64,000 nucleotides of DNA from Adhaeribacter aerolatus. GTDB taxonomy: Bacteria; Bacteroidota; Bacteroidia; Cytophagales; Hymenobacteraceae. The position numbers and the translations under genes are program-made. Within the stretch, counting starts at the first letter, position 1. Every line of letters begins with the position of its first letter. Location of the stretch: assembly GCF_007991635.1 (NCBI RefSeq), contig NZ_BJYS01000037.1:1-64000 (forward strand), written 5' to 3'. Below are positions 26,799 to 36,400 of this stretch, piece by piece. A model generated the notes under the pieces. That model made no database searches. It was not told the DNA's origin and worked only from the letters and a program-made list of their open reading frames with translations.

Positions 26799-29700
26799 TT
26801 ATCTTAAATTGAAACTAAGGCCTAAGATGTAAGCCTTGGCGGAAGGATAAACGCCATAATCTTGCCCCATATCGAGGTTAGAAGCACCAAACCGGCTCAC
26901 TTCCGGATCGAAACCGCTGTATTTGGTTAGGGTTAACAAGTTTTGGGCAGTAGCGTACACCTTAAAGCCTTCTATCTTTTTAGCAATAATACCCGGCACG
27001 TTATAGGCCAGTGTTAAGGTTTTAATGCGCAGAAAAGAGCCGTCTTCTACCTGGCGGTCCGAGAACAGGAAAGTTCTGGTGCGGGTAGCCCGCGGGTATA
27101 CATTGCTGGGGTTCGTGGGCGTCCAGCGGTTTATAAAATCGGCCGAGATGTTCTGGTCGCCGGTGGGCAGTTCTAACTCAAACCGGTTGTAATTGAGGAT
27201 ATCGTTACCCGACACCCACTGGGCGAAAATATTCAGTTCCAAACCTTTCCAACTAAAATTATTCGTAATGCCTCCGAAAAACTTCGGTAGAGCACTGCCA
27301 ATAACAGTTCGGTCGCCATCGGGGGTTATTTTGCCATCGCCGTTTAAATCTTTGTATTTACGGTCTCCGGGTTTGGCGGCCGGCTGCGCACTACCGGCAA
27401 TATCTTCGTTTAACTGAAAAATACCATCCGATACGTAGCCGTAAAAGTTACCAATGGGCTTGCCTACTTCTACCCGCGTTACCTGGGTTATTTTTAAGTG
27501 GCTGCTGGACCCTTCCGAATAGAAGAAATCTACATCGCCCAAATCCAGTACCTTGTTGGTGTTGGTGGCAATATTAAAATTAGTCGTCCATTTAAAAGCG
27601 CCAGTCAGGTTATCAGAGTTAATGCCTAGCTCCAGGCCTTTGTTTTCGATGCTGCCAATATTTTGTAAGGCCGTGGCGTAGCCGCTGGTCCAGGGGATAG
27701 CCGCGCTGTAAAGCAGGTCAGTCGTTTTTTTATGATAGGCATCGAGGGTAAAGCGCAAACGGTTATTTAAGATACCCAAATCCAAACCCACATCGAACTG
27801 ACCGGTTTTTTCCCATCTTAAATCCGGATTGGGCACCCGGTTAGGCCGGAAGCCGGTTACCAGAGCGCCGCCAAAATTGTAGTTGTTCGAAACTAAAGTA
27901 GCTAACGCATTATATTGCCCTATCTCCTGGTTACCCGTAATGCCATAACTTACCCGCAGTTTTAAATCGTCGAAAAAATTCAGGTCTTTAATAAATTGTT
28001 CTTCGGCCAGGCGGTAACCCAGGGCAGCGGAAGGGAAAAAGCCGTATTTATTGCCCTCGCCAAAACGGGATGAACCATCTACCCGGCCGGTTAAGGTTAA
28101 TAAATATTTTTCTTTGAAGTTATAATTGGCCCGGCCAATGTATGAAATCAAACCCCATTCGGGCGATGCGGTGGTGGGTTCGTTAAAAGTAGACCCGCTT
28201 TGCAGGCTATTCTCCTGGAGGGCATTCGTTACAAAACCCTGCGACGAAGCCGCAACGGTCTCGGACCGGTTGCCTTGGAATGTAACCCCCGCTAATAAAC
28301 TAAGCGCATTATTATCATTTATTTTTTTATCGAAGGTCAGGATGTTTTCGTTCAGCCAGGTGGTGCTGGTGGTATTCGAAACCAGGCCGTAGCCTTTGGT
28401 GGCCTGGCCAAAAGCAAGGGTACTCGGAATAAAATAATTGCCTTTGTTGTTTAACAAATCGGTACCCAGCGAAACCCGTAGGCGCAGACCTTTTATAATT
28501 TCGTATTGGCCGTAAATATCACCTAATAAACGGAGCACCGTATTTTCATTGATGAGTTCCCGGGCCATGGCTACCGGGTTGGGCACTTCCCCGCCGCGGT
28601 CGCTGCGCACAGTGTAAAGGCCTAAAGCTTCGTCTTCGTAAACCGGCAGAATAGGGTTCATCAGCAGCGAAGCTAAAATGGCTCCCTGGTTCTGGCCGCC
28701 ATCGTTGCCGGTTCGGGGGGTGTTGCCGGTGGTGCGGTTAAAAGTTAAGTGGGTACCAATATTAAATTTCTGGTTTACTTTCCGTTCCAGGTTAACCCGG
28801 GTATTTATACGGTCGAAATACGAGTTAATCAGGGTGCCATCCTGCTTAAAATATCCTCCCGAAAGCGCGTAAGTTGTTTTTTCATCGCCACCCGAAAAAC
28901 TTAACTGGTAGTTCTGAATCGGGGCCGGGGTAAATATTTCTTCCTGCCAATCGGTACCTTCGCCGAAACCGGCAATTTGGGCCGGGGTATAAATGGGCGC
29001 CAACCCATCGTTGGTGTAAGCATCGTTTACCAGATTGGCAAATTCGGTGGCGTTTAATAAATCAATTTTTTTGCGGTTCTGCTGCATGCCATAATAGCTT
29101 TCGAAACTGACTACATCGCGCCCCCGTTTGCCGTTTTTGGTAGTTACCAGCACCACGCCATTAGCTCCGCGGGAGCCGTAAATAGCGGTAGCGGATGCAT
29201 CCTTCAATATTTCGATCGATTCAATATCACCGGGATTTAAGGAAGCCATCGGGTTTAAATTGGGACCCGTGCCGGGCGTACTTAAGCCGCCGCCGCTATA
29301 AACCGGAAAGCCATCAATTACATAAAGCGGTTCATTGCCGCCTTGCAAAGAGTTTCCGCCTCTAATCCGGATAGACGCTACCGCGCCGGGCTGTCCCGAC
29401 GATTGCGTCACCTGCACCCCGGAAGCCCTGCCTTGTAAACCCTGATCAATAGAAGTTAAAGGCTGGGTTTTCAGGTCTTCGGCCTTTACGGAAGTAATCG
29501 CGCCGGTTAAGTCGCTTTTCTTTTGCGTACCATAACCCACTACCACCACTTCTTCAAGAGCTTTGGCATCATCGGCTAATACCACGTTTAACTTACCCGA
29601 ACCGGGCACCGCCACTTCCTGGGTGGTATAACCAATAAAAGAAATGACCAGAACGCCGCTGGCATCCGGCAACTTCAGGGAAAAGGTACCATCAGCGCCC

Positions 29701-29996
29701 GTAGTAGTACCAATGGCAGTTCCTTTCAGAAGAATGGTTACTCCGGGTAAACCTTCGTTATTTTTAGAAGTAACCCGCCCGGTTACAATTATTTCTGCCG
29801 CTTTATGTTCGTTTACAGATTTATTTGTTTTATCTGAAGCTGCTGAGGGCTTTAAAAGAAGCGCGGCAATGGAAGGGGTGCTTGCCCCATGGCTGTAATT
29901 ATATGCCAAAAGCAATTGTGCATTTACAGCCGGGGCACTACAGGTAAATATTAGAGCAAATAAATGCCATTTAAGGGGAGGTAAACCTTTAAGCAT
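26799..29996 (-). CDS. SusC/RagA-family TonB-dependent transporter
   Basis: Outer-membrane TonB-dependent porin of 1065 residues. A signal peptide ends near AVNAQ (27). The carboxypeptidase-D-like domain spans about 68-142, then EEVVVVGYGTQKKSDL, a plug with VIDGFPVYSGGG and LKDASATAIYGSRGANGV, and a barrel ending YILGLSFNLR. The regulatory domain differs from those of the 8027 and 16772 SusCs, so it is an older paralogue. It is first of the unit susC-susD and perhaps the two sulfatases beyond. A strong compound hairpin (30087-30135) and a GAACCAG/CTGGTTC hairpin (30051-30067) lie just upstream, isolating it from the preceding sulfatase. Imports an unknown, probably sulfated, oligosaccharide. 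Confidence 0.94.
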   Translation of the reverse strand: MLKGLPPLKWHLFALIFTCSAPAVNAQLLLAYNYSHGASTPSIAALLLKPSAASDKTNKSVNEHKAAEIIVTGRVTSKNNEGLPGVTILLKGTAIGTTTGADGTFSLKLPDASGVLVISFIGYTTQEVAVPGSGKLNVVLADDAKALEEVVVVGYGTQKKSDLTGAITSVKAEDLKTQPLTSIDQGLQGRASGVQVTQSSGQPGAVASIRIRGGNSLQGGNEPLYVIDGFPVYSGGGLSTPGTGPNLNPMASLNPGDIESIEILKDASATAIYGSRGANGVVLVTTKNGKRGRDVVSFESYYGMQQNRKKIDLLNATEFANLVNDAYTNDGLAPIYTPAQIAGFGEGTDWQEEIFTPAPIQNYQLSFSGGDEKTTYALSGGYFKQDGTLINSYFDRINTRVNLERKVNQKFNIGTHLTFNRTTGNTPRTGNDGGQNQGAILASLLMNPILPVYEDEALGLYTVRSDRGGEVPNPVAMARELINENTVLRLLGDIYGQYEIIKGLRLRVSLGTDLLNNKGNYFIPSTLAFGQATKGYGLVSNTTSTTWLNENILTFDKKINDNNALSLLAGVTFQGNRSETVAASSQGFVTNALQENSLQSGSTFNEPTTASPEWGLISYIGRANYNFKEKYLLTLTGRVDGSSRFGEGNKYGFFPSAALGYRLAEEQFIKDLNFFDDLKLRVSYGITGNQEIGQYNALATLVSNNYNFGGALVTGFRPNRVPNPDLRWEKTGQFDVGLDLGILNNRLRFTLDAYHKKTTDLLYSAAIPWTSGYATALQNIGSIENKGLELGINSDNLTGAFKWTTNFNIATNTNKVLDLGDVDFFYSEGSSSHLKITQVTRVEVGKPIGNFYGYVSDGIFQLNEDIAGSAQPAAKPGDRKYKDLNGDGKITPDGDRTVIGSALPKFFGGITNNFSWKGLELNIFAQWVSGNDILNYNRFELELPTGDQNISADFINRWTPTNPSNVYPRATRTRTFLFSDRQVEDGSFLRIKTLTLAYNVPGIIAKKIEGFKVYATAQNLLTLTKYSGFDPEVSRFGASNLDMGQDYGVYPSAKAYILGLSFNLR

Positions 29997-30050
29997 AATT
30001 CTTAAATTTAAGAATAGATGATTTAAATAAAATTATTTCGGGATCGGGTT

Positions 30051-30067
30051 GAACCAGAAACTGGTTC
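30051..30067. other. Hairpin in susC leader
   Basis: Perfect 7-bp inverted repeat GAACCAG/CTGGTTC with a 3-base loop. It lies 54 bases before the susC start on the minus strand and after the larger terminator-like hairpin. It could be part of that terminator or a leader structure. Confidence 0.35.
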
Positions 30068-30086
30068 CGTAGTCCGCTTATGGGTT

Positions 30087-30135
30087 AAGTAGCAGAGAAG
30101 GCGCGTTAAAAAAGGAGTCGCCTTCGCCGCTACTT
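30087..30135 (-). terminator. Compound hairpin after sulfatase gene
   Basis: Two stacked 7-bp stems: AAGTAGC/GCTACTT (30087-30093 and 30129-30135) and GAAGGCG/CGCCTTC (30097-30103 and 30119-30125). They are separated by a 3x3 internal loop, with a 15-base A-rich loop at the top. It lies 52 bases past the sulfatase stop on the minus strand. Likely terminator separating the 30187 sulfatase from the next susC. Confidence 0.65.
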
Positions 30136-30186
30136 AAAGCCATATAAGTGGTAGAAGATGAAAATCAGCAAGTAAAAATCCGGGTC

Positions 30187-31560
30187 TTACTTTTTGCTGA
30201 AGTACACACCATCCTGGCGCGTGGTGGCAATGTAATCCTGAATCTTTTTTAATATTTCCGGGTTTTGGGCAGCTACATTATTTTTCTCACCCACATCGGT
30301 TTTTAAGTTATAAAGCTCCAGCGGGGCATTCGGGTTCTTATTTATATCTACCCGCACAGCTTTCCAATCGCCCATGCGCACTGCTTGCTGCGTCATAAAA
30401 ACCTGGTTCTTCTGATTAGGCACTACCTTGGTGTTAAAGAACTCCCAATAAAGAAAATCGTGTGCTTTTTGCGATTTACCCAATAGGGTTGGGAGAAAAG
30501 AAATACCGTCGACCTTAGCCGGATTAGAGGCGCCAATCAACTCACTCATGGTCGGCAGAAAATCGGAAAACATGGAAACGTGCGGGCTTACTTTACCCGG
30601 CGCAATTTTTCCCGGCCACCGCGCTATCAGCGGCACCCGGATACCGCCTTCGTACAAGTCGCCTTTAGAACTCCGGAAAGGGCCGGCACTGCCGAAAGTT
30701 TTTAACATTTGTTCTACCGGGCCATTATCGCTGGCGAAAAAAACGATGGTGTTCTCATCTAGTTTTAATTCTTTTAACAGCGCCATCATTTTACCGATGT
30801 CGCCGTCCATTTTGGTAATCATGGCCGCATAGTTCTTCTGGTTGTCGCCCCACTTTTGGTTGGCGTAAGCCGCGTTGGAAGGTACTTCGTATTTATTATG
30901 CGGAATGGTAAAGGGCAGGTAGAGAAAAAAAGGCTTGCTTTTATTATCCTTTATAAACTGCACCGCGTGCGAAAAGAATAAATCGTGGCTGTAAACATTT
31001 CGGCCGCCGTTCGCATTTTCCGGAATCATCAGTTTCTCTTCATTCTTCCACAAATAGGGCACGTAATAATCATGGGCCACGCGCTGATCTAAATAGCAAA
31101 GCGAATAATCAAAACCTTGCTTGGTGGGGCCACCCGTAGAACCCGGTCCACCCAAACCCCATTTTCCCATCATCCCGGTGGTGTAACCTTTGCTTTTAAA
31201 TATTTCGGCTACCGTTACCGATTTATCCGGAATAGGCAAATTCCCTTCGGTTTCGAACGGATAATTACCCCGGATGGTAGAATGGCCGGTGTGCATGCCA
31301 GTCATGAGCACATCGCGCGAGGGAGCACATACGGCACTGCCGGCATAATGCTGGGTAAAGCGTATGCCCTCTTTGGCTAATCGGTCAATATTGGGCGTTT
31401 TGATTAACTTCTGTCCATACGCCCCCACATCAAAGGTGCCCATATCATCGGCCAGAATAAAGATAACATTTGGCTTTTTATCGTCGGCGTGCGCGGTAAT
31501 AGTGAAAAGGCAGAGCAGACCAACCAATATTAATAGGGGAGCTTTCGGGTTTAGCTTCAT
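30187..31560 (-). CDS. Secreted sulfatase (arylsulfatase A/GALNS type)
   Basis: Family S1 sulfatase of 457 residues, the shortest in the window. A signal peptide ends near AHA (25). ILADDMGTFDVGAYG, Cys78-APSRDVLMTGMHTGHSTIRGN, MGKWGLGGPGSTGGPTKQGFDYSLCYLDQRVAHDYYVPYLW, FASDNGPVEQ and KGDLYEGGIRVPLIARWPGKI are family blocks shared with the 11971 sulfatase, of which it is a paralogue. It seems to be its own transcription unit: hairpins lie on both sides (31716-31747 upstream and 30087-30135 downstream). This group includes GalNAc-4/6-sulfatases; the specific position is not readable. Confidence 0.93.
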   Translation of the reverse strand: MKLNPKAPLLILVGLLCLFTITAHADDKKPNVIFILADDMGTFDVGAYGQKLIKTPNIDRLAKEGIRFTQHYAGSAVCAPSRDVLMTGMHTGHSTIRGNYPFETEGNLPIPDKSVTVAEIFKSKGYTTGMMGKWGLGGPGSTGGPTKQGFDYSLCYLDQRVAHDYYVPYLWKNEEKLMIPENANGGRNVYSHDLFFSHAVQFIKDNKSKPFFLYLPFTIPHNKYEVPSNAAYANQKWGDNQKNYAAMITKMDGDIGKMMALLKELKLDENTIVFFASDNGPVEQMLKTFGSAGPFRSSKGDLYEGGIRVPLIARWPGKIAPGKVSPHVSMFSDFLPTMSELIGASNPAKVDGISFLPTLLGKSQKAHDFLYWEFFNTKVVPNQKNQVFMTQQAVRMGDWKAVRVDINKNPNAPLELYNLKTDVGEKNNVAAQNPEILKKIQDYIATTRQDGVYFSKK

Positions 31561-31715
31561 CTTGATTATGAAATTAAGGCTGATAAAAAGAAGGTGCGGC
31601 TAGCTTGTACTATAAGCTAATTCCAATATTTCCTAAACAGCGTTTCCTTTCGATTCTCACCAATTTAAATAAAGAAACAAAAGGTTTTATAAAATTTAGA
31701 GCAGGAGAAAAAAGT

Positions 31716-31747
31716 GCAGCCGCTATTATTTAATTAATCGCGGCTGC
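31716..31747 (-). terminator. GC-rich hairpin after susD
   Basis: Perfect 8-bp inverted repeat GCAGCCGC/GCGGCTGC (31716-31723 and 31740-31747). It has a 16-base AT-rich loop and near-continuous outer pairing. It lies about 30 bases past the susD stop on the minus strand and is followed by an A/T stretch. Likely terminator of the susCD unit. Confidence 0.7.
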
Positions 31748-31777
31748 GACTTATAATTTTTACCTGGTACTAGTTCT

Positions 31778-33442
31778 TTATTTCGCCAGTTCTGGATTAA
31801 TATTGATTTCTGCTAACGGAATAGGCCATTGGTAATCCTGGGGCGCCCGGAAATTGCGGGTAGTCACAAACCATCTTTTCCGGCCCAGCGGGTCGGGGGT
31901 GCTGGCATTTTTTTGCCGGATAGCTTTTTTAGAAACCGGGAAAGGCGCACCGTAAAAATCGGCTTTCAGTACTGTTTCGGCTATGCGCCACCGCAGCAAA
32001 TCCCAATAACGAATGCCTTCGAACGGGAACTCAATACGGCGCTCTTTGCGCAAAATATTTCTTAATTGAGCGGGGTCCGTAACGGTAATGGCCGGCATGG
32101 CCACCGAGGCCCGGCCTCTTACTTTATTAATGGTAGCGTCTAAATCAGCCTGGGTAATGGCTTGCCCCGCTTCTAATTTAGCTTCGAGGTAGCTTAATAG
32201 CACTTCGGCGTACCGGATAATGGGCAGGTTACCGCCGTAATTGGTTAAGTTACCCGAAAAACTCGGGTCCATAAACTTCCGGATGCCGTAACCGGTTTGG
32301 GTCGTTTGCTTGCCGGCCCCCAACTGGTCGGGTGCGGAAGCAGAATCCGGGTGGGTAACGTACCGGCCTTTAAATACATCGTGGTTAAACAGGATATTGT
32401 ACCTTAACCGGGGATCCCGGTCCTGCCAAACCTTATCCCAATCATAACGCGGATCAGTATAAGTAAAAGGCGTACCGTCTTTGTAATCGTAGGCTTCTAC
32501 CAAACTGCCCAACGGGCAGATAATGTGCCAGCCGGCGGCTACAGCCGGCCACGCGTGCTGCGACAAGCCCTGGGCCGATAGGTTCTCGATGTGCTGGACA
32601 CTGAAAATATTCTCGGTGCTGTTTTCTTTGGCGGTAATAAATAACTCTAAATAATTAGGATCTATCTGATTATCGCCAAAATCCATAATGGATTTGTACG
32701 TGGTGGCGGCTTCTGCATATTTTTTTTCCGCTAACTGGGTTCTTCCCAGAAAAGCCAAGGCAGCTTGTTTACTCGCTCTACCAATTTCCGAAGTGGGCAT
32801 ATCTTTATAACGGGGTAAATCGGCGGCGGCTTCGGTAAATTCTTTTGTGATAAAGCTTATGATTTCGGCTTTGGGGGTGTTGGTTAAGGTATTGGCTTCT
32901 TGTATGGTTAATAATTTGGTAACCAAAGGCACCGAACCCCAATACTGTGACATATAAAAATACTGGCAGGCGCGGATAAACCGGACTTCGGCTATCATTC
33001 TTTTCTTTTTAGTCTCATCCATGGCCACCTGGCCAATATTTTCCAGAAAATCGTTGCAACGGGCAATGCGGGCATAACTCTGGCTCCAGTAATTCTGCAG
33101 AATACCAATGCTATTGGTTAAGGTGCCATTGCTTAATTTATGAAACGCCGAGTTATCGCCCCGGCGGTCGTAAGCATTGTCGGTGGCAAAATCCAGGAAT
33201 ACCAAACCCGCATAGGACCACCAGTCGGTCGGGTTGGCGTTGGTATTATTAACGGCAATATTTCCTTTATAAATAGCTATTAAGGCCAGTTGGGCGTGAT
33301 TCTCCGTTTTCCAGAAAGAGGTGCTGCTAAACTGATCCAGGGGAGCTTTTTCCAGCTTGTCATCGCAGGAAATGGTAAAGGCAAATATTAGCGAAACAGC
33401 CAGCCAGCTTTTTATTTTATGTAAATTTTTCATGTTATTCAT
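31778..33442 (-). CDS. SusD/RagB-family glycan-binding lipoprotein
   Basis: SusD-like lipoprotein of 554 residues with lipobox TISC (Cys26, counting from the first Met; Met4 is an alternative start). Hallmarks: LEKAPLDQFSSTSFWKTENHAQLALIAIYKG, MIAEVRFIRACQYFYMSQYWGSVPLV, RYAEVLLSYLEAKLEAG, LRKERRIEFPFEGIRYWDLLRWRIAETVL and WPIPLAEININPELAK at the end. This is the more RagB-like branch, distinct from the other SusDs here. It begins 3 bases after the stop of its susC, so translation is probably coupled. A GC-rich hairpin follows. It would bind the oligosaccharide for the STN-type SusC. Confidence 0.93.
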   Translation of the reverse strand: MNNMKNLHKIKSWLAVSLIFAFTISCDDKLEKAPLDQFSSTSFWKTENHAQLALIAIYKGNIAVNNTNANPTDWWSYAGLVFLDFATDNAYDRRGDNSAFHKLSNGTLTNSIGILQNYWSQSYARIARCNDFLENIGQVAMDETKKKRMIAEVRFIRACQYFYMSQYWGSVPLVTKLLTIQEANTLTNTPKAEIISFITKEFTEAAADLPRYKDMPTSEIGRASKQAALAFLGRTQLAEKKYAEAATTYKSIMDFGDNQIDPNYLELFITAKENSTENIFSVQHIENLSAQGLSQHAWPAVAAGWHIICPLGSLVEAYDYKDGTPFTYTDPRYDWDKVWQDRDPRLRYNILFNHDVFKGRYVTHPDSASAPDQLGAGKQTTQTGYGIRKFMDPSFSGNLTNYGGNLPIIRYAEVLLSYLEAKLEAGQAITQADLDATINKVRGRASVAMPAITVTDPAQLRNILRKERRIEFPFEGIRYWDLLRWRIAETVLKADFYGAPFPVSKKAIRQKNASTPDPLGRKRWFVTTRNFRAPQDYQWPIPLAEININPELAK

Positions 33443-33445
33443 TCT

Positions 33446-36400
33446 TTAAAATCTGACATTAACGCCTAAAGTATAATTGCGCAGAATTGGGTAATAAGAC
33501 CCATTAGAAATGATGGAATTGGCATCATTGCCGGCATCGCTATCGGTACCGTTTTCGGGATCCCAGCCTTGCCGGTAGTTGCTGATGGTAAACAGGTTTT
33601 CGCCGCTAAAATAAAGGCGAATGCTGCCTATCTTAACTTTTTCGGTAATGGTTTTGGGTATGGTGTAGCCTAACTGCACATTTTTCCCGCGCAGGTAAGA
33701 GCCATTCAGCACCCAGAAAGAAGACAATAGAGTATTGGGGGTACCGGAGTTTGATACTAACTCCAGGCGCGGATAACCGGCATCGGCTCTTGGATTCTCG
33801 GGGGTCCACCTTTCTTCCATTTGCCATCGTTGGATAGAACCAAAATTAAAGAAGGCAATACCGGCGTAGTTATTCATATAACCTTTTACTCCGGCTATAC
33901 CCTGCAAAAGGGCACTAAAATCGAACCCTTTATAGCTGGCGCCAATATTCAGACCAAAGTTGTATTTTGGAATATTGCTACCCAACACTACCCGGTCGTA
34001 GGTTGCATCTACTTTGCCATCCGGAACACCGTCCGGCCCGCTAATATCTTTGTAGCGAACGTCGCCGGGACGGGCACCTGGATTGATGGCGGTTTGGTTC
34101 GTATAAGTTTTTACATCTTCTTCATTTACAAAAATACCATCGGCTATATAACCGTAATAGAGCTGCATGGGGTGGCCAATAAACAAGGTACTGCCGTTAC
34201 CCACCATTCCATTCGGCTGGCTTATGTTACCTACGCCTAAATCCAAAACTTCATTCTTAATAATAGATAAATTACCATTAATATTATAAGAGAAATCCCC
34301 TACCTGATTGTTATGGCCCAGGATAAATTCGAAGCCGGAGTTGCTTAATTCGCCGGTATTTTGTTCTGACACCGCAAATCCTAAAGTTGATGATACGCTG
34401 CCGCCGGGGGCATAAAGAATATCGTAAGTATAGCGGTCGAAGTAAGTGGCAGAACCGGTTATTTTGTTATTAAAGAAGCCGAATTCCATTCCCACATCGG
34501 TGGTTTTAGTAGATTCCCAGTGCAAATTTGGGTCGGTTATGGTGGTGCGGGCTACACCGGCATTAATGGCGCCACCCAATGAATAATTATAAGCTGTACC
34601 AATGCGGTATAAGTTCTGGTAAGGATAATTACCAATATTCTGGTTACCCAGTACGCCGGTAGAAGCCTTTAATTTTAACTCACTAATCCAGGACGCATTG
34701 CTTTTAATAAATTCCTCCTGCCCTATTCGCCAGCCAATGGCCGCGGAAGGGAAATAAGCATATTTTCGGTTGCCCGGGAAACGGGAAGAACCGTCCCTTC
34801 TTAATACCCCTTCCACTAAATACCGGTTGGCGAAGCTATAATTTACCCGGCCAAACTGCGATTCCAGCGCCCATTGATTGGCCGTACCACTGGCCTGCTG
34901 GTTGCTCGGAGAACCGGCATTCAGTTCCGTTAAATCGTTGCCCGGAAAATCGTTTCGGTAAGCAGTGGTGGTTTCAAAATGATTCTCTTCGAAAGAATAG
35001 CCTAACAAAACCCCAATCTGATGTTCATTTATTCGCTTGGAATATTCGGCCAGCCCCTGCAGCGTGTAATAATTGGTAGAATTATTAATCTTGGTTAACT
35101 CATTTGGTCCTAAGGTTATTTCGGGATTAATAATTTGGGAGGCCAGGAAAACAACATTTTTGTTATTAATCTGATTATAGGCTGATATGAAAGAAAGCTT
35201 TAAATCGGTTAGAATTCGGTAGTCTAATCTTAAATTGGCATTCAGGTTTAAGCCATCCTGATCCCGGAAAGACTCATCTTCCAGAAACGAAATAGGTGTT
35301 CCTTTTTGCACCACCCCGGGGCCATAGTAGCCATTTGATAATTTACCGACGTAGGTTGCCGGATAACGAACGGCCGTGTTGATAATACCCAAAACCCCTT
35401 CCTGATCTAAAGTAGCCGGGCCATCCGGTTCGGTAGAGCTGGTTTTTATGCCGGATAAGCGGGTAGTTAAATCCATTTTGGAGCTGAGGGCAGTGGTTAA
35501 ATTAAGCCGGATGTTATACCGATCGTAATTATTCCGAACTACCAATCCATCCTGGAATAAATAACCCAGCGAAAGATTGTATTTAGTTGCGGGGGTACCT
35601 CCGCTTAAGGTAAGGTTATGACCAGTTTGTAAACCATTTTTAGAAAATACAGCGCCTAAAAAATCAGTATTCGGGTGGGTATCCGGCGAAGAGCCATCTT
35701 TGTACTTCTGTATATCGGCATCGGTATAAGAATTAGAGGCCGACGCTTCATTAAACATCGCGGCATAATCCCAGGAATCCACGAAATCTGGGAAAGCGGT
35801 AGGTTTCTGAAAACCAGTATAGCCGTTGTAGTTAATCTTTAATTTGCCTTCTTTACCCGTTTTGGTGGTTACCAGAATTACCCCATTGGCGGCGCGCGAA
35901 CCATAAATAGCTGCGGAAGAAGCATCTTTTAAAACCGAAACACTTTCTACATCGTTGGGGTCAATGTCGTTAAAATTGCCTGGTATGCCGTCAATAATTA
36001 CCAGCGCGCCGGAACTGGCCCCAAAAGAACCCACGCCCCGCACGTTAATGGTACTGGCGCTTAAGCCGGGCTGGCCGGTTCGCTGAATGGCGGTTACACC
36101 CGCCATTTGCCCGGTTAAAGCGTTCGATAGTTGGGTTACCGGGCGACTTTCCAGTTGCTCCGACGATACCTGGGCAATGGAACCAATTACATTTTCCCGC
36201 TTCTGGGTGCCATAACCAATAACTACTACTTCTTCCAAGGCTTTGGCATCGGGTTTTAAAGAAATATTTATTTGCGTTTGGGTACCGATTGCTACCTCTT
36301 GTGACGTAAAACCAATAAACGAAAATACCAATATCCCTTTGGAATCCGGTACAGTAATCCGGTAGCTGCCATCAGCATTTGAGGTTGTACCAATTTGGGT

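Noticed and set aside
33821-34240. 139-residue plus-strand frame
   Set aside because: Antisense to the STN-type SusC, whose coding sequence is unmistakable.
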